From Microbacteriaceae bacterium (GTDB taxonomy: Bacteria > Actinomycetota > Actinomycetes > Actinomycetales > Microbacteriaceae): DNA of 5,338 bases. The position numbers were made by a program, and so were the translations under genes. Where the stretch lies: the NCBI GenBank assembly GCA_030725885.1, contig JANRET010000003.1:6875-12212 (forward strand), written 5' to 3'. Under the pieces are notes generated by a model. It worked only from the letters and a program-made list of their open reading frames with translations. It did no database searches and had not been told where the DNA came from. Positions 1 through 5,338 of this stretch are shown here, piece by piece; the first letter of the stretch is position 1; each line of letters starts with the position of its first letter.

Positions 1-2
1 CA

Positions 3-48
3 ATGCCCACTCTAACTTCCGCGCGCGTGCACGGAGCCGAGTGGGCAT
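3..48 (-). terminator. Inverted repeat after helicase gene, possible terminator
   Basis: ATGCCCACTC at 3-12 is perfectly complementary to GAGTGGGCAT at 39-48, giving a 10-bp stem with a 26-nt loop. The loop can form a small inner TCCG/CGGA stem (18-21 with 32-35). On the minus strand the hairpin begins 11 nt after the helicase stop codon, where an intrinsic terminator would sit. No T-run follows within the window; actinobacterial terminators often lack one, but the large loop is not classical. It could also be a dispersed palindromic repeat or a binding site. The window starts 2 bases beyond it, so the downstream context is unseen. Confidence 0.45.
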
Positions 49-59
49 CGGAATTGTTG

Positions 60-1976
60 TTAGACGAGGTTGTCGAGGTGCTTGTCTCCGAGGCGCGTGG
101 GGACCATAACCGCCTGAATCTCGGCGCGGTTGAGCAGATCGGTCATGCGGCGCTGACGCTGCTTGGGGATCAGAGTCACCACGATTCCGGTCTTTCCCGC
201 ACGTCCGGTACGACCCGATCGGTGCAGATACGTCTTGTACTCGTCCGGGGCATCGGCCTGAATCACAAGGTCGATGTCGTCCACGTGAATTCCACGGGCA
301 GCGACATCGGTTGCGACAAGAACATTGACGCGGCCGGTCGTGAGGCGCTCGAGGTTTCGCGTGCGACGGGACTGGTTGAGGTCACCGTGCAGGCTGGTCG
401 CCGGAATTCCCGCATCTTCGAGCTCGTCCGCCAGCTGTTCGGCGTAGGCACGAGTGCGCGTGAACACGAGGGTTTTTCCATCGCGACGAACAAGGTGTTC
501 GATCACGGGGATCTTGTCACGGTGGTCGATGATGAACACGCGGTGGTCAATCGTCGATGACGACTGATCCTCGCCGGCAACTTCGTGAATCGCGGGCTCG
601 GGCAGGAACTCGTCGATGATCGAGGCCACGCCCTTGTCGAGCGTCGCAGAGAACAGCAAGCGCTGTCCGCCCTCGGCGGTGTCGCGGAGGATGCGCTGCA
701 CGGGCTCGAGGAATCCGAGGTCGCACATGTGGTCGGCCTCGTCGAGAACCGTGATCTGGATCTGCGACAGATCGATGTGTCGCTGACGCGCAAGGTCTTC
801 GAGACGACCCGGCGTGGCGATGACGATGTCGACGCCGCGACGGAGGCTCATGACCTGCGAACCCTGGGGAACGCCACCGACGATGGTCATCGTGAACAGT
901 CCAACCGACTTGGCGATCGGCATGACCGTTCGGTTGATCTGCATCGCCAATTCACGGGTCGGCGCGAGAATCAACGCACGCGGACCGCGGCCCTGGCTGC
1001 GCTTTTTTCCACCGCCGTTGGCCATGAGCAACTCGACGAGAGGGGCGCCGAAAGCAATGGTCTTTCCGGAACCGGTTCGTCCGCGCCCAAGGACGTCACG
1101 TCCAGCGAGAACGTCCGGAATGGTTGCGGCCTGAATCGGGAACGGCGCGATGGCGCCGAGTTCCAGCAGCGCCGTTTCGATGTTGCGACCCAGTCCGAGG
1201 TCGCCGAAGGTCACACCGTCAACGTCCTCTGCGGTCGTGGCCATGGCCTGCAAGCGGTCGAGCACGATGTCGTCGCCGGGCTCGTAGAACGTCTTTTCGT
1301 CACGCGACGGGTAGAAGTCCGAGTCGCGGCGGGCGGGACGCTCGTCGCGAACGAATCGGTCGTTACGAGGGGTCCGGTCATCGCGGGCTGGGCGATCGTT
1401 ACGAACGGGACGCGAGTCACGCGAAAAACGGTCGTTACGCGGTGCGCGGTCATCCCGTGCGGGACGGTCATCCCGTGCCGGACGTCGGTCATCACGAGCT
1501 GGGCGATCATCACGAACGGGACGCGAGTCACGCGAAAAACGGTCGTTACGCGTTGCGCGATCATCACGCGCGGGGCGGGCATCCCGAGCGGGGCGATCAT
1601 CACGTCGCTCGTCTCGGGTCGTGCGAACGGGACGGTCAAACTTGCTCTTGGCGTCAAGGTGACGTCCTTCACGAACGGGTCGACCATCGCGGAAGGCGAA
1701 CTCGTTGCGAGGTGCGCGGTCCGACCGGTCGGCCCGCGGCGCGCGGTCATCGCGCGCGGGACGGTCGTCGCGCGCGGGACGCGAACCGCCGGCATATCGA
1801 TCGTCACGCGCGGGGCGGGCATCCCGAGCGGGGCGATCATCACGGGTTACACGAGCGGGTCGCGCCGCTCCCGCGGTCGAGTCGGGCCGAGAAAATCGGC
1901 TCTTCTTCTTCGCCGCGGCTTCACGCGGATCAAAGTTCTTTCCGCGGCGCGCCGCTGGAGGGGTGTTAGTAGGCAT
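60..1976 (-). CDS. DEAD-box ATP-dependent RNA helicase with N-terminal Arg/Asp-rich repeat extension
   Basis: Predicted cytoplasmic ATP-dependent RNA helicase that remodels RNA duplexes, probably in ribosome assembly, mRNA turnover or cold adaptation. The product is 638 aa. Residues ~30-235 are low-complexity, with eight exact PARDDR units, and are predicted disordered and RNA-contacting. The helicase core then shows every hallmark: Q motif (FGDLGL from 257, PFPIQ ending at Gln282), motif I GRTGSGKT 299-306, Ia PTREL 339-343, Ib TPGR 388-391, II DEAD 412-415, III SAT 443-445, IV LVFTRT 503-508, V TDVAARGIHV 556-565, and VI HRSGRTGRAG 585-594. It ends about 44 residues after motif VI, so accessory sequence is N-terminal, not C-terminal. 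An in-frame TTG lies 8 codons upstream (1998-2000), but the ATG at 1974-1976 has AGGAAG 7 nt before it (1984-1989) and gives the plausible N-terminus MPTNTPPAARRGKNF. Family is certain; the paralogue (RhlE-like versus DeaD/CsdA-like) is not. Confidence 0.95.
   Translation of the reverse strand: MPTNTPPAARRGKNFDPREAAAKKKSRFSRPDSTAGAARPARVTRDDRPARDARPARDDRYAGGSRPARDDRPARDDRAPRADRSDRAPRNEFAFRDGRPVREGRHLDAKSKFDRPVRTTRDERRDDRPARDARPARDDRATRNDRFSRDSRPVRDDRPARDDRRPARDDRPARDDRAPRNDRFSRDSRPVRNDRPARDDRTPRNDRFVRDERPARRDSDFYPSRDEKTFYEPGDDIVLDRLQAMATTAEDVDGVTFGDLGLGRNIETALLELGAIAPFPIQAATIPDVLAGRDVLGRGRTGSGKTIAFGAPLVELLMANGGGKKRSQGRGPRALILAPTRELAMQINRTVMPIAKSVGLFTMTIVGGVPQGSQVMSLRRGVDIVIATPGRLEDLARQRHIDLSQIQITVLDEADHMCDLGFLEPVQRILRDTAEGGQRLLFSATLDKGVASIIDEFLPEPAIHEVAGEDQSSSTIDHRVFIIDHRDKIPVIEHLVRRDGKTLVFTRTRAYAEQLADELEDAGIPATSLHGDLNQSRRTRNLERLTTGRVNVLVATDVAARGIHVDDIDLVIQADAPDEYKTYLHRSGRTGRAGKTGIVVTLIPKQRQRRMTDLLNRAEIQAVMVPTRLGDKHLDNLV
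1300..1875 (-). repeat. Low-complexity coding tract with exact DNA repeats (Arg/Asp-rich domain)
   Basis: This part of the helicase gene encodes degenerate RPARDDR/RNDRFSRDSRPV units. Two pairs of exact 41-bp direct repeats lie inside it. Pair one is 1401-1441 and 1512-1552, offset 111 bp; extended to 1381-1441 versus 1492-1552 it differs at only 4 positions. Pair two is 1564-1604 and 1804-1844, offset 240 bp; extended left to 1558 and 1798 it has one mismatch. Both offsets are multiples of three (37 and 80 codons), so gain or loss of a unit would keep the reading frame. Shorter near-tandem units (CGCGCGCGGGACG twice near 1750-1780) point to growth by duplication. The outer limits given are approximate. 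Confidence 0.85.
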
Positions 1977-2009
1977 CAGAATGCTTCCTGGCTTGTACAA
2001 ATCTCATGG

Positions 2010-2027
2010 CGGCACACAGCAGTGCCG
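2010..2027 (-). promoter_or_regulatory. Hairpin in helicase mRNA leader
   Basis: CGGCAC at 2010-2015 pairs with GTGCCG at 2022-2027 across a 6-nt loop, a perfect 6-bp GC-rich stem. Its near edge is 33 nt upstream of the helicase ATG and 20 nt upstream of the Shine-Dalgarno, so it would lie in the 5' leader if transcription starts beyond 2027. Cold-inducible helicase mRNAs in other bacteria often carry structured leaders, so a role in expression is possible but unproven; a stem this short can also occur by chance. Confidence 0.3.
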
Positions 2028-2202
2028 TACGAAATCGATCTATCAGTGACCGGGTTCGATTCACAAGTGGGGTCCATTGCCAACAGGGTGTTGTCAACCC
2101 GACTCGGAACCTATACAAACCACACAAATTCGCAGAAATTCATCTGCATGTCCTGAGCCGACCCTTTAACAGTAACAGCAATCCGTGGATTTACACCCGC
2201 CC

Positions 2203-2208
2203 TATGCT
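2203..2208 (+). promoter_or_regulatory. Extended-consensus -10 box TATGCT of a probable leaderless promoter
   Basis: TATGCT fits the actinobacterial TANNNT -10 consensus. Its last T is at 2208, so transcription should start near 2215-2216, at the A of the transporter's ATG (2216). There is no purine-rich Shine-Dalgarno in the 20 nt before that ATG (the sequence reads CACCCGCCCTATGCTGTAGT before the final TC). Together these indicate a leaderless mRNA, which is common in actinobacteria. No good -35 hexamer is visible at the expected 2180-2186. Confidence 0.6.
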
Positions 2209-2215
2209 GTAGTTC

Positions 2216-3811
2216 ATGACAACGCAAAAGAATCGCTGGCTCGCGCTACTCTTTGTGAGCCTTGCGGTTGCCCTGGTAATCGTAGACTCCACCATCATCA
2301 ATGTGGCAATTCCGGCCATTGTGGTCGACCTCGATGCGTCGTCAACCGACGTCCAGTGGATTCAGGAGGCCTACACGCTCGTATTCGCCGCGCTGTTGCT
2401 CGTGTTTGGTGCGCTCGCTGACAAGTGGGGTCGCCGTTCGATGCTCATCATCGGTCTGGTGTTTTTCACTGTCTCGTCGATTTTCGCCGCAATGTCCGAT
2501 ACCGCCGGTGCGCTCATTGCATGGCGCGTCATTCAGGGAATCGGCGGGGCGATGGTGTTGCCCACCACTCTGTCCATCGTCAACGCCACCTTCCAGGGCA
2601 AAGAACGCGGGATCGCGTTCGCGGTGTGGGGTTCGACAATCGGTGGAATGGTCGCGGTCGGGCCGCTCCTGGGGGGTTGGTTGACCACCGAGTTCTCGTG
2701 GAACTGGGCCTTCGGAATCAACATCCCGCTCGGTGTTCTCATCGCAATCGGTGTGTTCCTGTTCGTGACGGAATCGAAAGACGTCGAGCACGCTCGTCCC
2801 ATCGACTGGGTCGGCGCCGCATTGTCCGTCGTCGCCAGCGGCACCCTCGTCTTTGGACTCATCGAAGGTCGCAACTTCGGTTGGTGGACGGTCAACACTC
2901 CGTTCGTCGTCGGTGACTGGCAGTGGCCGTTCGAACTGTCCGTCGTCCCCGTGTCATTCGCCGTCACCGTGATCACCGTCGTCGCCTACCTCGTTCACGG
3001 TCGTCGTCGTCAGCGCGCCGGCAAATCAACCCTCATCGCGTTCTCACTCTTCGCCACTCCCAGCTTCCGAAACGGCAACATCGTCGCCCTCATCGTGAGC
3101 ATGGGCGAATTCGGAATCATCCTCGCGCTGCCGTTGTGGCTACAATTCGTGCTCGGATACACGCCGTTCGAAGCCGGACTGATTATCGTGGCCCTCGCGG
3201 TCGGGTCCTTCCTCGCCAGCGGAATCGCGGCCGGGCTGGGTTCCCGCATGCAACCAACCTGGATCATTCGAATCGGGCTGATTCTCGAAATGGTCGGTGT
3301 CGCCGGAATCGGGTTCATGATTTCGCCAGAGGCATCGGGCTGGTCGATTGTTCCGTTCCTCACGGTGTATGGCATGGGTGTCGGATTAGCGACAGCGCAG
3401 CTCACGGGCGTTGTCCTCAAGGACGTTCCGGTTGCGGCCAGCGGTCAGGGGTCAGGCACCTCGAGCACCTCACGCCAGATTGGGTCCGCCCTCGGCATCG
3501 CAGTTATCGGAACAATCCTTTTCTCGACCGCGCAGTTCAGCCTCGAAGCGGCTTTGGACAAACGTAATGTCCCCGACGAGATTGCCAAACCCATTGTTGC
3601 TGCGGTCGTCGATTCCGCTGGCGGCGCTATCAGCGGTTTGGAAGCCAACCCTGCGACGGCCGATTTCGCTGACGACGCAAAAGAGGCGCTCTCGGCCGGT
3701 ACAACGAGTGCCGCGTACCTGGCGGTCGGCTTCCTCGCGGTCGCTCTCGTGGCGAGTTTTTCCCTGGGGGCCTCGGCCGAACGACGGTCGGCGGCGCGCA
3801 CGAAGTCCTAG
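2216..3811 (+). CDS. MFS multidrug efflux transporter, DHA2 (EmrB/QacA) family, 14-TM type
   Basis: Predicted inner-membrane drug:proton antiporter, 531 aa, a normal length for the 14-helix DHA2 family. TM1 carries the DHA2 signature VDSTIINVAIP (23-33) with acidic Asp24. Motif A in the TM2-TM3 loop is GALADKWGRR (65-74). Motif B is RVIQGIGGAMVLPTTL (104-119) with conserved Arg104 for proton coupling. Antiporter motif C, GGMVAVGPLLGG, is at 143-154. Extra central helices (about 199-217 and 240-260) separate the two six-helix halves, and a late ASGQGSGTSSTSRQIGSALG stretch (408-427) matches the C-terminal half of this family. The C-terminus is short, basic and cytoplasmic (AERRSAARTKS). The ATG start lies just after a -10 box, implying leaderless translation. 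No TetR or MarR regulator is adjacent in the window, so substrate and regulation cannot be named. It is a single complete gene that ends convergently with the Cys-rich small gene. Confidence 0.92.
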   Translation: MTTQKNRWLALLFVSLAVALVIVDSTIINVAIPAIVVDLDASSTDVQWIQEAYTLVFAALLLVFGALADKWGRRSMLIIGLVFFTVSSIFAAMSDTAGALIAWRVIQGIGGAMVLPTTLSIVNATFQGKERGIAFAVWGSTIGGMVAVGPLLGGWLTTEFSWNWAFGINIPLGVLIAIGVFLFVTESKDVEHARPIDWVGAALSVVASGTLVFGLIEGRNFGWWTVNTPFVVGDWQWPFELSVVPVSFAVTVITVVAYLVHGRRRQRAGKSTLIAFSLFATPSFRNGNIVALIVSMGEFGIILALPLWLQFVLGYTPFEAGLIIVALAVGSFLASGIAAGLGSRMQPTWIIRIGLILEMVGVAGIGFMISPEASGWSIVPFLTVYGMGVGLATAQLTGVVLKDVPVAASGQGSGTSSTSRQIGSALGIAVIGTILFSTAQFSLEAALDKRNVPDEIAKPIVAAVVDSAGGAISGLEANPATADFADDAKEALSAGTTSAAYLAVGFLAVALVASFSLGASAERRSAARTKS

Positions 3812-3822
3812 CGCGGTGGGTG

Positions 3823-3841
3823 GGTTGGCATCACGCCAACC
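3823..3841. terminator. Hairpin in convergent gap, possible bidirectional terminator
   Basis: GGTTGGC (3823-3829) and GCCAACC (3835-3841) form a perfect 7-bp stem with a 5-nt loop (ATCAC). It begins 11 nt after the transporter stop codon and lies 23 nt past the stop of the opposing small gene, so it could end transcripts from both directions. No T-tract follows on either strand, as is usual for many high-GC actinobacterial terminators. Position and stem quality support the call; efficiency cannot be judged. Confidence 0.55.
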
Positions 3842-3864
3842 GATCCGTCGTTCGTGATTTAGCG

Positions 3865-3981
3865 CTATTTACAGTTACAACGATCCGCGGTCGCGACGCC
3901 CGCGAGCGCCTCGTCGATGTGCTGACCACAGCCGGACCACGTCGCCTTGCCGCAGTTGTTACATTTCACCTTCTGGCACAT
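3865..3981 (-). CDS. Small six-cysteine protein (38 aa) coupled to reductase-rhodanese
   Basis: A 38-residue protein starting MCQKVKCNNCGK and ending ADRCNCK, read from ATG at 3979-3981 to TAG at 3865-3867. It has six Cys and one His: C2, C7-x2-C10, C18-x2-H21 (in WSGCGQH) and C35-x-C37. That spacing suggests a compact zinc- or iron-binding knuckle or a thiol/persulfide carrier. There is no signal peptide or membrane segment, so it should be cytoplasmic. A strong Shine-Dalgarno, AAGGAG (3987-3992), sits 5 nt before the ATG and overlaps the TAA of the upstream reductase-rhodanese gene, implying one transcript and translational coupling. From memory, short proteins of the pattern MCQKV-C-x2-C-GK-x-TW-x-GCG-x-H...ALAGV...RC-x-C occur as uncharacterised hypotheticals in many bacteria, including actinobacteria, which supports it being a real gene. 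Its function is unknown. It is short enough for automatic gene callers to miss. Confidence 0.85.
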   Translation of the reverse strand: MCQKVKCNNCGKATWSGCGQHIDEALAGVATADRCNCK

Positions 3982-3986
3982 TGTGT

Positions 3987-3992
3987 CTCCTT
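3987..3992 (-). promoter_or_regulatory. Shine-Dalgarno AAGGAG overlapping upstream stop codon
   Basis: On the minus strand AAGGAG precedes the small Cys-rich gene's ATG by 5 nt (ACACA). Its first two bases are the last two of the TAA stop (3991-3993) of the reductase-rhodanese gene. This decides the start of the small gene and indicates coupled translation. Confidence 0.8.
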
Positions 3993-5315
3993 AGTTTGGT
4001 TGAAGCGGTGTTGTCGAATTCGTTCGTTCGATCGAATCCATCCCCGCGCGCCACGTGAGATAACCGCCATCAAGGTTCGAGGCGGGAATTCCGTGGGAGC
4101 GAAGAATTTGGGTAGCAGTGTGTCCGCGCTGTCCGACCTTGCAGTGGACGATGACCTCGGTCGCCGAAATCTCGTCAAGACGGTCACGCAGTTCGTCGAC
4201 GGGAATCAGCATCGCGCCCGGGATGGCACCCGCGCTGTGCTCTTCGACGGTACGCACGTCGACAATCACCGCGCCGTCTGCCTGTCGTGCGTCCAGTTCG
4301 TGCCATTGGACGGTCGGCGTTCGACCCTCGAGGACGTTGTCACCCACATATCCGGCTTGGTTGATCGCGTCTTTCGCCGATCCAAACTGGGGTGCGTAGG
4401 CGAGCTCGAGGTTCATGAGGTCCGAGACAGTCAGCCCACCATAGCTTGCCGTCGCGATAACATCGATGCGCTTGTCGGCACCGTCACGTCCAACCGCCTG
4501 CGCACCGAGGAGACGACCCGTGTCGGGTGCGAACACAACCTTGAGCGTCAGGGTCTCGGCACCCGGATAGTAACCCGCGTGCGATCCGGGGTGAAGGTGG
4601 ATGACGCGGTGGTCTATTCCGGCACGGCGGGCTGCCTTCTCGCTGAGCCCCGTGATTGCCGCCGCCATTCCATAGGCGCCGACAATTCCCGTTGTGATTG
4701 ACGGACGAGCGGAAACGTCCAGCCCGGCGACCACGTCCGCGACCAAGCGGCCATGGCGATTGGCGAGGTTGGCAAGCCACACCATTTGGTCATCGCTGGT
4801 GAAGGCGGAAACCTTTTCGGCGGCGTCGCCCACCGCGTAAATGTTCGGGTCGCTCGTGCGCTGCTGCGAATCGACCCAAATTCCGCCGGCCTCCCCGATG
4901 CGAAGACCTGCGTCCACCGCAAGCGAATGATCGGGGACGACCCCAACCGAAGACACGACAACGTCCGCGGTGAGTCGCGATCCGTCGGACAGTTGCACGG
5001 CGTATTCCGTGATCTCGGTAGCCGTCGTGTTGACCAGGATTCGGATACCGTGCTGCTCGAGGTTCACGTGAAATTGTTCGATCATCTCGGGGTCAAACGG
5101 CGAAAGAATGCTAGGTCCCGATTGGACGATGGTGACATTGTGTCCACGGTGACGCAGATTTTCGGCGACCTCGATCCCGATGAAACCGGCTCCGAGAATG
5201 ACGATGTATTTGGGCGCCCCACCTACCGCCGCGACAATTCGATCGGCATCCGGCACATTTCGCAGCGTGAGTGTGCGGTCCCAGCCGGGAATATCAAGCC
5301 GTCGGGGTGCTGCAC
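3991..5315 (-). CDS. CoA-disulfide/persulfide reductase-like flavoprotein with C-terminal rhodanese domain (5' partial)
   Basis: C-terminal ~440 residues of a pyridine-nucleotide-disulfide oxidoreductase of the CoA-disulfide reductase-rhodanese (CoADR-RHD / NADPH persulfide reductase) type, expected to reduce CoA disulfide, CoA-persulfide or polysulfide in the cytoplasm. Reading is open past the GTG at 5254-5256 (in context TLTLRNVPDADRI) to the end of genomic sequence, so that GTG is not the start; roughly 110-120 residues with the first FAD motif and flavin-side Cys are missing. Counting that Val as 1: NAD(P)H motif GAGFIGIE 22-29, second FAD motif AVGDAA 141-146, dimerisation domain ~187-305. 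Tyr229 (GYYPGA) and Tyr287 (AYAP) are 58 apart, the spacing of Tyr361 and Tyr419 in Staphylococcus aureus CoADR. The rhodanese domain (~315-410) has catalytic Cys372 in the loop CKVGQRG. The next gene begins 9 nt after the stop. Exact substrate is inferred, not shown. Confidence 0.9.
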
Positions 5316-5338
5316 CTGTCTCTTATACACATCTCGCA
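5316..5338. other. Tn5 mosaic-end (Nextera) adapter sequence at contig end, non-genomic
   Basis: CTGTCTCTTATACACATCT at 5316-5334 is exactly the 19-bp synthetic Tn5 mosaic end. It differs from the natural IS50 outside end (CTGACTCTTATACACAAGT) and inside end (CTGTCTCTTGATCAGATCT), so it is a library adapter and not a transposon. Read on the minus strand it puts a TAA in the reductase frame. The final CGCA matches neither usual Nextera continuation (GACG or CCGA) and may be read error. Genomic sequence ends at 5315. Confidence 0.95.

Larger units (their letters stand above)
1977..2215. other. Divergent intergenic region between helicase and transporter genes
   Basis: These 239 bp separate two divergent genes and appear less GC-rich than the flanking coding DNA, as expected of a promoter region. 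On the helicase side are the Shine-Dalgarno AGGAAG (1984-1989, minus strand) and a 6-bp hairpin (2010-2027). On the transporter side is a TATGCT -10 box (2203-2208). A small inverted repeat, GCAGA/TCTGC with a 6-nt spacer (2132-2147), sits between AAATTC-containing sequence and could be a weak operator, but it is short enough to be chance. I see no convincing helicase promoter. TTGACA is present on the minus strand (2091-2096 read as TTGTCAA on plus) but has no good -10 at 16-18 bp. I see no credible gene here. Confidence 0.7.

Noticed and set aside
1381..1844. Repeats considered as a CRISPR array or mobile-element direct repeats.
   Set aside because: They are in-frame coding repeats with irregular spacing, no unique spacers and continuous protein periodicity.
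2053..2062. GGTTCGATTC resembles the T-loop of a tRNA.
   Set aside because: The flanking bases do not form a 5-bp T-stem and no anticodon or D arm or acceptor stem is present around it.
2091..2117. TTGTCA ... TATACA as a second plus-strand promoter.
   Set aside because: The spacer is only 15 bp, short for a sigma-70-type promoter, and the -10 box at 2203 explains the start better; not excluded as a minor promoter.
585..2156. A 523-codon open frame on the plus strand, antisense to the helicase.
   Set aside because: It is open only because the opposite strand codes for GC-rich Arg/Asp repeats and a helicase core; its product is low-complexity with no domain, and the minus-strand frame has every DEAD-box motif.
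2006..2212. A 68-codon plus-strand frame in the divergent intergenic region.
   Set aside because: No Shine-Dalgarno, no recognisable features, and it overlaps the promoters of both flanking genes.
3820..4701. A 293-codon plus-strand frame across the small gene and the reductase C-terminus.
   Set aside because: It has no recognisable domain or start signal and lies antisense to a clear rhodanese-reductase and a well-supported small gene.
5316..5334. Natural Tn5/IS50 insertion at the window end.
   Set aside because: The 19 bases match the engineered mosaic end and not either natural IS50 end, and nothing of a transposase follows.

Overview
The window looks like a chromosomal fragment from a high-GC actinobacterium, probably in or near the Microbacteriaceae. 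The clues are GC-rich coding sequence, a DEAD-box helicase with an N-terminal Arg/Asp-rich extension starting 'MPTNTPPAARRGKNF', a leaderless-type promoter with a TANNNT -10 box, and hairpins without U-tracts after the genes. The genus call is an inference from style, since no marker gene is present.

Layout. Bases 1-59 are downstream of the helicase and contain a perfect 10-bp inverted repeat. Bases 60-1976 (minus strand) encode a DEAD-box RNA helicase of 638 residues. Its first ~235 residues are a low-complexity tract built on PARDDR units, and its DNA carries two pairs of exact 41-bp repeats. Bases 1977-2215 are a divergent intergenic region with the helicase leader on one side and a leaderless promoter for the next gene on the other. 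Bases 2216-3811 (plus strand) encode a complete 14-TM-type DHA2/EmrB-QacA drug:proton antiporter. A 7-bp hairpin follows in the short convergent gap. Bases 3865-3981 (minus strand) hold a 38-residue, six-cysteine protein too short for ordinary ORF calling. Bases 3991-5315 (minus strand) encode the C-terminal ~440 residues of a CoA-disulfide/persulfide reductase-like flavoprotein fused to a rhodanese domain. Its N-terminus is missing because the contig ends there. The last 23 bases begin with the synthetic Tn5 mosaic end used in Nextera libraries and are not genomic.

How the genes relate. The helicase and the transporter are divergent and have no obvious functional link. The reductase-rhodanese and the small Cys-rich protein form a tight two-gene unit: the Shine-Dalgarno of the small gene overlaps the reductase stop codon. 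This suggests linked expression and perhaps a shared role in persulfide/thiol or metal chemistry. The small gene is the most interesting element here. Otherwise the window is ordinary, and I see no defence system, mobile element, CRISPR array or RNA gene.
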